From positions 1-11,447 of the forward strand of contig JAADGU010000100.1 of assembly GCA_013152195.1 (NCBI GenBank): a stretch of DNA of 11,447 bases, written 5' to 3'. The stretch comes from Nitrospirota bacterium (lineage in GTDB: Bacteria > Nitrospirota > Thermodesulfovibrionia > Thermodesulfovibrionales > JdFR-85). A program made the position numbers and the translations under genes. Positions 1 through 7,024 of the stretch are shown here, one piece after another. Every line of letters starts with the position of its first letter. Within the stretch, counting starts at the first letter, position 1. The notes beneath the pieces are model-generated. The model was given only the letters and a program-made list of their open reading frames with translations, did not search any database and was not told the origin of the DNA.

Positions 1-483
1 TTCAGAGAGATATTTGGAGAGGTGATTATCAGTACAAACACGCCTGAATATTACTTTTTTTCAGGAGAAAGGATGATCGGCGACCTGTTTCCCTCAAGAG
101 GACCCATGGGGGGGATATTCTCGGCCCTTGTTAATTCAAGGACTGACAGGATATTTGTCGCTGCCTGTGATATGCCCTTTCTGAAAGCCTCCCTGATAAG
201 GTATCTTTCAGGTGTTGCCACGAATGCCGACATGGTTGTCTGCTCATTCAGTGAAGGCCTTCATCCCCTCCTGGGCTTGTATGACAAGGAAATTCTGCAA
301 CCCCTTGAAACCCATCTGAGAAAAGGGAAGACAGGGCTTCAGAGATTTATCAGAGACTTCCATGCCCATATAGTTGAGGAGGAAGAAATTAAAAAAATAG
401 ACCCTGAAGGTGTCAGTTTTGTTAATATAAATACGATCGGGGATTTTAATAAATTTATAGGAGGAAGCATATGTTTGGGTTAG
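1..483 (+). CDS. mobA: MobA-like molybdenum cofactor guanylyltransferase, 5' end missing
   Basis: The frame is open from base 1, so the gene begins outside the window; the GTG at 22 is internal. MobA transfers GMP from GTP to molybdopterin, making the bis-MGD cofactor of molybdenum and tungsten enzymes in the cytoplasm. Visible family marks are SRGPMGGI, the metal-binding stretch VAACDMPF, LHPLLGLYDKEIL, and the C-terminal FVNINTIGDF, matching the usual NxNTPxD ending. The N-terminal GGxSxRMGxDK nucleotide loop lies outside the window. The stop overlaps the start of tatA by 13 bases, so the two are probably co-translated. This makes sense because many bis-MGD enzymes leave the cell by the Tat route. 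A related nucleotidyltransferase (MocA-like) cannot be fully excluded without the N-terminus. Confidence 0.88.
   Translation, partial: FREIFGEVIISTNTPEYYFFSGERMIGDLFPSRGPMGGIFSALVNSRTDRIFVAACDMPFLKASLIRYLSGVATNADMVVCSFSEGLHPLLGLYDKEILQPLETHLRKGKTGLQRFIRDFHAHIVEEEEIKKIDPEGVSFVNINTIGDFNKFIGGSICLG
459..465 (+). promoter_or_regulatory. Ribosome binding site of tatA
   Basis: AGGAGGA lies five bases before the ATG at 471, inside the last codons of the upstream mobA-like gene. It is a near-consensus Shine-Dalgarno site and supports this start for tatA. Confidence 0.75.
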
Positions 484-710
484 GGATGCAGGAGCTGATA
501 ATAGTATTGATTATTGTAGTCATCCTTTTCGGGGCATCAAGGTTGCCCGAATTGGGCAAGGGGATTGGACAGGCGATAAAGAATTTCAAGAAGGCAACAA
601 ATGAGCCTGACGAGATAGACGTAACCCCTAAAAAGCCTGTTGAGGAATCGCCGGAAAAAACGGCGTCAGAAAAGAAGACGGAAAAAGAAGATCAGAAACA
701 GAATGCCTGA
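471..710 (+). CDS. tatA: Sec-independent (twin-arginine) translocase protein TatA/TatE
   Basis: A 79-residue TatA/E-family protein, the pore-forming or membrane-weakening subunit that moves folded twin-arginine substrates across the inner membrane. The sequence shows the standard plan: short N-terminus MFGLGMQEL, one membrane helix at about residues 7-23, the hinge FGASRLPELGKGIG, an amphipathic helix with FKKA, then a charged Lys/Glu-rich tail. A strong ribosome site precedes it. It overlaps the mobA-like gene upstream and is followed 8 bases later by alr. No tatC or tatB lies in the window, so the partner must be encoded elsewhere. A Tat substrate, the split-Soret-type cytochrome, is encoded at the right end of the window. 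Confidence 0.95.
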   Translation: MFGLGMQELIIVLIIVVILFGASRLPELGKGIGQAIKNFKKATNEPDEIDVTPKKPVEESPEKTASEKKTEKEDQKQNA

Positions 711-718
711 TAACAGAT

Positions 719-1816
719 ATGCATAGGGGGGCTGTAGTAGAGATTAATCTTGATAACCTGTCATATAACCTTGACCTGATTAAGGGGAGGATTATTGACA
801 GACCCATTTTCCCGGTGGTAAAGGCAGATGCCTATGGGCATGGGGCAGTTGAAGTATCAAGAAGACTGATCCATTGTGGAATAGGCACACTTGCAGTTGC
901 ATATATCTCCGAGGCAATTGAACTGCGTAAATCAGGCATAAACAATCCGGTTATTGTGCTCTTTGACCCCGAGATATCTGAAGACATATTAAAATACGGA
1001 CTCATCCCTGTTATTAACAGTATGCGGTCGGCAAAGGTGCTTTCCGCCCTTGCCATCAAGCAGGGAAGGGAAATAGGGGTGCATGTAAATGTGGACTCAG
1101 GTATGGGGAGGTTGGGGCTCAATTCCGAAGACATCAAGTGTGAGTTGACAGGAATTGCCGCGTTGAAGGGAATCAGGATAACCGGACTGATGAGTCATTT
1201 TTCCGATGCTGACCTTGCTGACAGGACCCTTGCAGCGGGTCAGATTAAGAGGTTTTCAGAGATCAGGGCCTACCTTCAGGAAAAAGGTATTAAGCCGGTC
1301 TGCCATATTGCAAACAGTGCTGCAATTATGACATTACCGGAGTCATACCTTGATGCTGTCAGGCCTGGCCTTCTGCTTTATGGTTGTAATCCGTACTCTT
1401 CTGTTAAAGTAAAGCCCCTTATGAGCATAAAGACACAGCTGCTTGCCGTGAGAAAGGTAAAAAAAGGCATGTCTGTAAGTTACGGAAGGACTTTTATTAC
1501 CATGAGGGACAGCCTTGTGGGTGTGCTTCCGATAGGTTATGCAGACGGTTTTATCAGGGCAGCCTCCAATAATGCCGAGGTTATTGTAAGGGGAAAGAGG
1601 GTTCCTGTCATTGGAAGGGTCTGTATGGATCTGACGATGGTTGATCTGACTGATGTTGAAGATATAAAAGAGTCTGATGAGGTAGTCATAGTGGGCTCCC
1701 AGGGTGAGGAGTTCATTTCTGTGGAGGAACTCGCCTCAAATGCGGGCACCATTGCCTATGAGGTTTTTACTTCTATCGGCTTAAGGAACCGGAGAGTCTA
1801 TATAGGTAATAATTAG
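719..1816 (+). CDS. alr: Alanine racemase
   Basis: A PLP-dependent racemase that interconverts L- and D-alanine, supplying D-Ala for peptidoglycan. At 365 residues it has the normal family length. The N-terminal barrel carries the PLP lysine in VVKADAYGHG (Lys35). Then come VDSGMGRLG (125-133), with the Arg that contacts PLP, the SHFSDAD loop (159-165) and RPGLLLYG (215-222). The C-terminal beta domain carries the second catalytic base, Tyr255 in SVSYGRTF, and GRVCMDLTMVD (299-309). Both catalytic residues are present, so the enzyme should be active. The ATG at 719 has no clear ribosome site, and translation is probably coupled to tatA, which ends 8 bases before it. The next gene, mlaE, starts 47 bases after the stop. 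Confidence 0.95.
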   Translation: MHRGAVVEINLDNLSYNLDLIKGRIIDRPIFPVVKADAYGHGAVEVSRRLIHCGIGTLAVAYISEAIELRKSGINNPVIVLFDPEISEDILKYGLIPVINSMRSAKVLSALAIKQGREIGVHVNVDSGMGRLGLNSEDIKCELTGIAALKGIRITGLMSHFSDADLADRTLAAGQIKRFSEIRAYLQEKGIKPVCHIANSAAIMTLPESYLDAVRPGLLLYGCNPYSSVKVKPLMSIKTQLLAVRKVKKGMSVSYGRTFITMRDSLVGVLPIGYADGFIRAASNNAEVIVRGKRVPVIGRVCMDLTMVDLTDVEDIKESDEVVIVGSQGEEFISVEELASNAGTIAYEVFTSIGLRNRRVYIGNN

Positions 1817-1863
1817 CGGGGTGTATACTCCTTAAATGTTTACTCCCTGTTCTGCCGCGAGAA

Positions 1864-2640
1864 ATGAAAATGAAACCAATAGAGATACTTGGAAGAGTGA
1901 TAATCGGGTTTACCCGGGAACTCGGCAGTGTGCTGGTCCTGCTTTCTGTTGCCCTTAAGCAGCTTATCATTCCACCTTACGAGATAAGAAATACCTTTAA
2001 ACAGATGCTTGAGATCGGTATAAGGTCATTGCCTGTAGTCTTTATAACGGCTGTTTTTACAGGTATGGTCCTGTCGCTGCAGACATATACGGGGTTTAAG
2101 CGTTTTGGAGCGGAAACACTGGTGGGCACAGTTGTTGCCCTTTCCATGACAAGGGAACTCGGTCCGGTGCTTACAGGATTGATTGTTGCGGGCAGGGCAG
2201 GTGCCGCCATGGCTGCTGAACTTGGTACCATGCGGGTTACCGAGCAGATAGATGCCCTTGAAACCCTTGCCACAAATCCCGTGAAGTACCTTATTGTCCC
2301 GAGGTTCATCTCGGGTGTATTAATGCTTCCGGCACTTGCCATTGTTACTGATATAGTGGGAATTGTCGGGGGTTTTGTTATCAGTGTCGGACTCTTTGGC
2401 GCAAACTCTGTTTCATACTGGAACAGGACGTGGGACTACCTGGAGCTGGACGATATTTACAGCGGGCTTATAAAAGCCGCTTTTTTTGGTGCCTCCATTT
2501 CACTTATCAGCTGTTATAAGGGGTTTTATACTGAAGGTGGGGCCGAGGGCGTGGGGAAGGCAACTACAGGTGCTGTTGTTTTGTCCTCCATGACGATACT
2601 TATTTCCGATTATTTTCTCTCTGCCTGGCTGTTCAGGTGA
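1864..2640 (+). CDS. mlaE: MlaE-type phospholipid ABC transporter permease
   Basis: An inner-membrane permease of the MlaE family (258 residues, typical length). It forms the core of the MlaEFD complex that moves phospholipids between the inner and outer membranes. An N-terminal interface helix is followed by about five hydrophobic segments, roughly residues 55-75, 85-110, 145-175, 200-218 and 235-255. The family signature is clear: LGTMRVTEQIDAL (120-132) with the EQ coupling motif, followed by PRFISGVLMLP. A second in-frame ATG lies two codons downstream, and neither ATG has a strong ribosome site. The genes for the ATPase and the MCE protein follow in the same direction, giving an mlaEFD order. 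Confidence 0.93.
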   Translation: MKMKPIEILGRVIIGFTRELGSVLVLLSVALKQLIIPPYEIRNTFKQMLEIGIRSLPVVFITAVFTGMVLSLQTYTGFKRFGAETLVGTVVALSMTRELGPVLTGLIVAGRAGAAMAAELGTMRVTEQIDALETLATNPVKYLIVPRFISGVLMLPALAIVTDIVGIVGGFVISVGLFGANSVSYWNRTWDYLELDDIYSGLIKAAFFGASISLISCYKGFYTEGGAEGVGKATTGAVVLSSMTILISDYFLSAWLFR

Positions 2641-2667
2641 AGATGCCCGGAGCCATGATTTAAAGTA

Positions 2668-3426
2668 ATGATAAAGATTGAAGACCTCTACAAGTCTTTC
2701 GGAGACAAAAAAGTCCTGAGAGGAGTCAACCTCGGAGTGGAACCGGGCGAAAGCATGGTTGTTATAGGGGGTAGCGGGTCTGGTAAAAGTGTTCTCATAA
2801 AGCATATAATTGGTCTGTTAAAACCTGATAGAGGCCGTGTAATTATAAAAGAGGTAGACATCTCCTTACTCAGGGAAAGGGACCTCTATGAGGTGAGAAG
2901 AAATTTCGGGATGCTCTTTCAGGGTGCAGCCCTGTTTGATTCCCTTACTGTGTGGGAAAATGTTGCCTTTACACTGCTGAGACATGCAAGAATATCTGCA
3001 GAGGAGGCAAGAAGTATTGCCTCGGCAAAATTAAGGCTTGTGGGTCTTTCGGGTGTTGAAGATCTTATGCCGTCTGAACTCTCGGGCGGGATGCGTAAGA
3101 GGGTAGGGCTGGCAAGGGCTATCGCTCATGAACCGGAGATTATACTTTACGATGAACCAACAACAGGACTGGATCCTATAATGGCAGATGCAATAAACGA
3201 TCTTATAATTGAGCTCAGAGAGAGGCTTCACGTGACCTCGGTTACAATAACACATGACATGAAGAGCGCATATAAGATAGCAGACCGTATTGCCATGCTT
3301 TATGAAGGAAAAATAATAGAGGTTGGCTCGTCCGAAGAGATAAGAAATACCTCTAATCCAGTTGTAAGGCAATTTATCACGGGCAGTGCGGTTGGACCAA
3401 TCAAGATTGAGGGAGTTACCAGATGA
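2668..3426 (+). CDS. mlaF: MlaF-type phospholipid ABC transporter ATP-binding protein
   Basis: The cytoplasmic ATPase that powers the MlaE permease. All ABC motifs are intact in the 252 residues: Walker A GGSGSGKS (34-41), Q-loop Gln85 in MLFQGAALF, signature LSGGM (138-142), Walker B IILYDEP with catalytic Glu163, D-loop TTGLDP, and switch His196 in THDM. LSGGMRKRVGLARA is typical of the Mla/Mkl ATPase group. The gene starts 27 bases after mlaE, and its stop overlaps the mlaD start as ATGA, a sign of translational coupling. No STAS-domain partner gene (mlaB) follows. Confidence 0.95.
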   Translation: MIKIEDLYKSFGDKKVLRGVNLGVEPGESMVVIGGSGSGKSVLIKHIIGLLKPDRGRVIIKEVDISLLRERDLYEVRRNFGMLFQGAALFDSLTVWENVAFTLLRHARISAEEARSIASAKLRLVGLSGVEDLMPSELSGGMRKRVGLARAIAHEPEIILYDEPTTGLDPIMADAINDLIIELRERLHVTSVTITHDMKSAYKIADRIAMLYEGKIIEVGSSEEIRNTSNPVVRQFITGSAVGPIKIEGVTR

Positions 3427-4919
3427 GGGGTTTTAGCACAGAGCTGAAAGTAGGGATTTTTGCCCTTATCGTCCTGGCAGTGCTTTCTTACATGACCTTC
3501 AAGGTGAGTGGCAAGGAATGGCTGCGCAAGGAGGGCTATCCCGTGTATGTTTATTTTTCAAATATTTCTGGCCTTGACGAGAAGACAAAGATAAAGGTTG
3601 CAGGGGTTGATGCCGGTATTATAGAGAAGATTGTCCTTGAAAGAAACAGGGTCAAGTTAAGACTAAGGATTTACCCTGAGATAAGACTCTACAGGGATGC
3701 TGTGGCGTCCATCAAGACATCAGGCCTTTTAGGTGATAGATATCTCGAGATTAAGCCGGGGATGGACCAGATAGTGCTTAAGGAAGGCGAGACAATTCAG
3801 AACGTACACGAGCCGGTGGACATTGATGATATGATCTATAAGCTTGCGGGTATTTCCGACAGTATTCAGAATCTGACAGAGAACATAAACGATGTGTTAG
3901 GCACTGAAGAGACCAAAAATGCTTTAAAGAAGACAGCTGCTAACCTTGCAGATTTAACCGGAAATCTGAATACTGCAATAACCGCCAATGACCGCAGGTT
4001 AAAGGAAACGCTTGAAGGAATTAATACACTGACGGCTTCCATCAATAAACTGGTTGAAGACAATAGCAATGAGATTACAGATACGGTAAGCAATCTCAGG
4101 GACTTAAGCGCAGAGGCCCCGGAAATGATTAAAGAGTTGAAGGCTGCCTCAGAAGAGCTGAAATCCCTTCTGGAAGAAAACAGGCCGAAGATAGCAAGGT
4201 TGATGGAGAAGACAGACAAGACGATGTCATCGGTTCAGAAGGTTGCAGAGAAGATAGAGAAAGGCGAGGGGACAATCGGGAAGCTGGTTTCTGATGAGAG
4301 ACTCTATGAGTCTGTAAGCAAGGCAGCCAGTGGTATTGAGGATACCCTTGCCAGGATAGAAAGGTTCAGGACCTTTGTCACGTTTAAGGGAGAATATCTG
4401 ACAAGGACCGGCGACGGGAAGGGCTATTTTGACTTGACACTTAAGCCCCGGCCTGATAAATACTATATTTTGGGGGTTGTTGATGACCCTCTGGGAAGTG
4501 TGACCACAACAAAGACTGTTACCTCCGTAAACGGTGTAACCACAGTTGAGGAGGAAGAGTTGATTGAGAGAAAGATAGAGTTTTCCTTGCAGTTTGCAAA
4601 GCGATTTAAGGATTTGGCCTTAAGAATCGGGCTTAAGGAAAACACAATCGGTCTTGGAGCCGACCAGTTTTTTATGAATGACCGCTTAAAGGTTTCGGCA
4701 GACATATGGGATTTTGATAATGAGGAGGAGGGCGCCGGAAAACCCCATTTAAAGCTCTACATGGATTACTATCTCTTCAAAAACCTCTTCATTAGTGGTG
4801 GTGTGGACAATCTTCTGAATTCGAGGTGGCGGGGTATTTATCTGGGGGGTGGAATAACCTTCGAGGATGAGGATTTAAAGTATCTCTTTGGTTCACTACC
4901 GAGTGTTTCGGTAAGGTAG
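3423..4919 (+). CDS. mlaD: Long MCE-domain protein (MlaD) with coiled coil and beta-rich, barrel-like C-terminus
   Basis: The substrate-binding MCE subunit of the MlaEFD lipid transporter. In order, it has a membrane anchor (about residues 9-27), one MCE domain (about 38-118) with the hallmark GLLGDRYLEI (101-110), then a long helical, heptad-rich region (about 135-315). That region includes the MCE-family GEGTIGKLVSDERLY (281-295). A C-terminal region (about 318-498) follows with alternating hydrophobic/polar strands and many aromatic and Gly residues, such as KLYMDYYLFKNLFISGGVDN and GIYLGGGITF. At 498 residues it is far longer than the roughly 180-residue E. coli MlaD. The C-terminus resembles an outer-membrane beta-barrel, as described for the fused MlaD of the diderm Firmicute Veillonella. 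Identity of the MCE part is certain; the barrel is inferred from strand pattern. Confidence 0.92.
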   Translation: MRGFSTELKVGIFALIVLAVLSYMTFKVSGKEWLRKEGYPVYVYFSNISGLDEKTKIKVAGVDAGIIEKIVLERNRVKLRLRIYPEIRLYRDAVASIKTSGLLGDRYLEIKPGMDQIVLKEGETIQNVHEPVDIDDMIYKLAGISDSIQNLTENINDVLGTEETKNALKKTAANLADLTGNLNTAITANDRRLKETLEGINTLTASINKLVEDNSNEITDTVSNLRDLSAEAPEMIKELKAASEELKSLLEENRPKIARLMEKTDKTMSSVQKVAEKIEKGEGTIGKLVSDERLYESVSKAASGIEDTLARIERFRTFVTFKGEYLTRTGDGKGYFDLTLKPRPDKYYILGVVDDPLGSVTTTKTVTSVNGVTTVEEEELIERKIEFSLQFAKRFKDLALRIGLKENTIGLGADQFFMNDRLKVSADIWDFDNEEEGAGKPHLKLYMDYYLFKNLFISGGVDNLLNSRWRGIYLGGGITFEDEDLKYLFGSLPSVSVR

Positions 4920-4979
4920 TGGCTGACTATGCATTATCTGTTATACGGATAACTTGTAACTTATTACTCTTATCATGGA

Positions 4980-4989
4980 AAGGAGGTGA
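4980..4989 (+). promoter_or_regulatory. Strong ribosome binding site that fixes a TTG start
   Basis: AAGGAGGTGA is nearly the full complement of the 16S rRNA 3' end. It sits upstream of the TTG at 4996 and decides that rare start. The ATG at 4975 is in the same frame but runs into a TGA at once, so it cannot be used. No convincing promoter was seen in the 76 bases between mlaD and this gene. Confidence 0.7.
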
Positions 4990-4995
4990 AGAGTT

Positions 4996-5391
4996 TTGAG
5001 AATCCCCTTATTCAGGCAGGTTGGTTTCTATCTGATTTTTTCCATGCTTCTGTTTGCAGTTGTCCCGAGGGTTGACGCTGCAATGCTCGGTTCTGACTTC
5101 CTCGGCTTATCTCCGTCTGAAAGGCAGGTTGACATCCAGAAGCTCCAGAGATTTCTTGAATCTGAAGTTGTGAGCAAAAGATTGCTGGCCCTTGGTTTTA
5201 CAGCAGGTGAGGTTGCTGACAGGCTTGGTTCCCTGTCAGATGAGGACCTCAATCAGTTTGCACAGAGGATCGATCAGTTAAGGGTGGCAGGTGACAGCGG
5301 ACTTGGTATTATAATCAGCCTTCTTGTGATAGCTATTTTAGTGGTTTTACTCCTCCAGCTAACGGGTCGCAGGGTTGTTATTGTCAAATAA
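4996..5391 (+). CDS. PA2779-like small secreted/membrane protein of unknown function
   Basis: A 131-residue protein starting at TTG behind a very strong ribosome site. It has an N-terminal signal sequence (about residues 1-28, ending VDA before AM), a soluble part of about 70 residues, and a C-terminal membrane helix (about 103-121) closed by TGRRVVIVK. The middle part, with LSPSERQVDIQKLQRFLES and LGFTAGEVADRLGSLSDEDLNQFAQRID, matches the pattern I know from the PA2779 family of proteobacteria. The next two genes also agree, because PA2779-like genes usually sit beside a PA2778-like cysteine peptidase with TPR repeats. No function is established for the family. The protein is expected in the periplasm, anchored by the C-terminal helix. 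The stop overlaps the following gene. Confidence 0.8.
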   Translation: MRIPLFRQVGFYLIFSMLLFAVVPRVDAAMLGSDFLGLSPSERQVDIQKLQRFLESEVVSKRLLALGFTAGEVADRLGSLSDEDLNQFAQRIDQLRVAGDSGLGIIISLLVIAILVVLLLQLTGRRVVIVK

Positions 5392-5917
5392 GGCAGTTTT
5401 TCTGATTGTTTTTGTAATGCTTCTTGGTGGCTGTGCAGGTCTTGAAACACAGGGGCAGAAGGAGAGGGGAGATGTGATGCTCTCCACTCCTTTCTTTCCC
5501 CAGGATGCCTATCAGTGCGGACCGGTATCTCTTGCAGAGGTGTTTAACTTCTGGGGCGTTAAGGTTACCCCCCAGGAAATTGCCGGGGATATTTTTAAGG
5601 ACCGGCTTAATGGTACCCTCAGTATGGATATGCTTCTTTATCCTCGCAGGGCCGGCTTCAGCGCCTCTGCCTATAAGGGGGGCATGGAAGACATTCGTGA
5701 CAAGATACAGAAGGGCTATCCATTAATTGTGCTTGTGGACTTTGGTTTTTATATTATAGAAAAAAACCACTTTATGGTTATAGTAGGGTACAACAATAAC
5801 GGTATATTTGCCCACTCGGGAAAAGAGAAGGAGAAGTTTTTTTCTTACAGTAAACTTCAGAGGATATGGAAAAAAACAGGGTACTGGACATTACTCATAA
5901 AACCCAAAGGGGTTTGA
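5381..5917 (+). CDS. C39-like cysteine peptidase lipoprotein (PA2778-like)
   Basis: A putative papain-like (C39 family) peptidase anchored as a lipoprotein. I chose the TTG at 5381 because AGGG sits six bases upstream; the TTG at 5375 is also in frame but too close to that site. From 5381, a signal peptide ends in the lipobox LGGC, with the lipidated Cys at residue 18. The peptidase domain has the catalytic Cys46 in YQCGPVSLAEVFNFWG and His130 in NHFMVIVGYN. Where many C39 enzymes carry an Asp, this one reads AHSGK, which may be normal for this subfamily. PA2778-like proteins usually carry TPR repeats at the C-terminus; here the TPR part is a separate overlapping gene. The substrate is unknown. 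ABC-linked bacteriocin processing is unlikely, since no transporter is present. Confidence 0.8.
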   Translation: MSNKAVFLIVFVMLLGGCAGLETQGQKERGDVMLSTPFFPQDAYQCGPVSLAEVFNFWGVKVTPQEIAGDIFKDRLNGTLSMDMLLYPRRAGFSASAYKGGMEDIRDKIQKGYPLIVLVDFGFYIIEKNHFMVIVGYNNNGIFAHSGKEKEKFFSYSKLQRIWKKTGYWTLLIKPKGV

Positions 5918-6339
5918 TTGTCATCTTATTTGCCTTTTTTCTTTTCTCCTGCAGTTTGCCCAGGATAGTAGTGATTGATGACCCTCTTACATCTGAAGAA
6001 CACATTAACCTGGGGGTTATTTATGAAAAGAAGGGTCAGTATGATGAGGCAATAAGCGAATATAAAAAAGCTTCAGAAACTTTACCGGTTGCATATTTCT
6101 ATATGGGCAATGCCTCTTTCCTGAAAGGAGATTTTAAAGGGGCCGAGGGATTTTACAGGAAGGCCATTCGTGAAGATCCTGCAAATGCCGATGCGATGAA
6201 TAATCTGGCGTGGCTTTATTATAAGTTGGGTGAAAACCTTGATGAGGCTGAAGCACTCGTAAAGAGGGCGATTGAGATAAGACCCGAAAGGACAGATATG
6301 TACAGGGATACTCTCATGAAGATTGAGGAGGAAAGGTGA
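5866..6339 (+). CDS. TPR-repeat lipoprotein
   Basis: A 157-residue protein with an N-terminal hydrophobic segment (17-28) ending in LFSC, a plausible lipobox with Cys29, so likely a lipoprotein. It is followed by about three tetratricopeptide repeats: HINLGVIYEKKGQYDEAISEY (from 46), a second at about 76-106 (GDFKGAEGFYRKAIREDP), and a third from about 109 (AMNNLAWLYYKLGENLDEAEAL). TPRs bind partner proteins. The start at 5866 has AGAGGA before it and overlaps the peptidase gene by 52 bases, so the pair behaves like a split version of the peptidase-TPR fusion seen in PA2778-like proteins. A later TTG at 5914 is possible but would leave a poor signal peptide. The stop overlaps the cobO start. 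Confidence 0.82.
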   Translation: MEKNRVLDITHKTQRGLIVILFAFFLFSCSLPRIVVIDDPLTSEEHINLGVIYEKKGQYDEAISEYKKASETLPVAYFYMGNASFLKGDFKGAEGFYRKAIREDPANADAMNNLAWLYYKLGENLDEAEALVKRAIEIRPERTDMYRDTLMKIEEER

Positions 6340-6854
6340 CAAAGGGACTTATCCATATTTATACAGGTGAAGGCAAGGGAAAAACAACCGCCTCTGTAGG
6401 TCTTGCTGTAAGGGCAAAAAACTGGGGCTGGAGGGTTTTGTTTGCACAGGTTATGAAACCTGACAATACGGGTGGAGAGCTTGATCTCCTGCAAAAACTC
6501 TCTGTTGAGATAAGGAGATTTACTGATATCAAGCCACCATCTTTCTACCCCGAGGTAGACAGGACCGAACTGAAGAAACACTCTTTTGAAGCCCTTCGGG
6601 AGATTCAGCATAGTGCACAGGACTTTGATCTAGTCATTATCGATGAGTTCAATAACCTTGTTGGCGCCGGTATAATTTCAGAAAGTGAAGCCGTTAATTT
6701 TATGAGGAGCTTTTGTGAAAGCACTGAGCTTGTCCTTACAGGGCGCGGTGCAACAGAAGGGATGATTGATATAGCCGATTATGTTACATACATGAAGGCA
6801 GTAAAACACCCTCTCGGTAAAGGACAGGCTGCAAGGAAGGGAATCGAGTATTGA
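6336..6854 (+). CDS. cobO: Cob(I)yrinic acid a,c-diamide adenosyltransferase (CobO/BtuR type)
   Basis: A P-loop adenosyltransferase that attaches the 5'-deoxyadenosyl group of ATP to cob(I)alamin or cobinamide, making the active B12 coenzyme in the cytoplasm. The 172 residues contain the ATP loop GEGKGKTT (11-18), the Walker B-like FDLVIIDEFNN (97-107), LTGRGAT (134-140), and the C-terminal HPLGKGQAARKGIEY typical of the family. It starts at GTG, overlapping the TPR gene stop as GTGA, with GAGGAGGAAA just before it. No other cobalamin genes are visible, so it may serve salvage as well as synthesis. Its tight coupling to the lipoprotein genes may reflect shared transcription only. Confidence 0.94.
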   Translation: MTKGLIHIYTGEGKGKTTASVGLAVRAKNWGWRVLFAQVMKPDNTGGELDLLQKLSVEIRRFTDIKPPSFYPEVDRTELKKHSFEALREIQHSAQDFDLVIIDEFNNLVGAGIISESEAVNFMRSFCESTELVLTGRGATEGMIDIADYVTYMKAVKHPLGKGQAARKGIEY

Positions 6855-6876
6855 TGTCGTAAGACATTTCTCTTTT
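6853..6876 (+). terminator. Possible Rho-independent terminator after cobO
   Basis: ATGTC and GACAT pair around a GTAA loop (6854-6867), starting at the cobO stop codon and followed by the T-rich TTTCTCTTTTT. The stem is only five base pairs, extended by a wobble, so it would be a weak terminator. Its position just after the operon's last gene supports the call. Confidence 0.45.
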
Positions 6877-6877
6877 T

Positions 6878-7006
6878 AAAGATGAAAAGCGCATAGGGCA
6901 TAGCGCATGGCGTTAAAGACAAAGCATTAAGAGTTCCGTTTCCTGCACGCTCTGTGCTGTGCCCTATGCGTCTCATCTTTGAACGCTATGCTCTATGCGC
7001 TCTGCG
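6878..7006. repeat. Inverted-repeat element made of facing CTATGCG-type heptamers
   Basis: On the left, three head-to-tail heptamers, CGCATAG, GGCATAG and CGCATGG, occupy 6890-6910. On the right, three in the opposite sense, CTATGCT, CTATGCG and CTCTGCG, occupy 6986-7006. As a result, 6889-6905 and 6984-7000 form a 17-base inverted repeat with one mismatch. The left side can also pair with a nearer arm: AAAGATG...GCATAGGGCA (6878-6900) against TGCCCTATGCG...CATCTTT (6960-6980). The element sits between the convergent cobO and scpB genes and has no coding capacity. It may be a dispersed intergenic repeat or a protein-binding array; no function is shown by sequence alone. Confidence 0.7.
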
Positions 7007-7024
7007 CCTTATCCCCTGTTGTAT

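Noticed and set aside
4940..4966. Short inverted repeats GTTAT/ATAAC and GTAA/TTAC before the PA2779-like gene as an operator or promoter
   Set aside because: The arms are four to five bases and AT-rich, with no matching -35/-10 pair, which is expected by chance.
5505..5726. Second frame inside the C39 peptidase gene
   Set aside because: It is a shadow of the peptidase gene, with no ribosome site and no domain.
6878..7006. CRISPR array from the repeated CTATGCG units
   Set aside because: The units are only seven bases, degenerate and adjacent, with inverted halves and no spacers.
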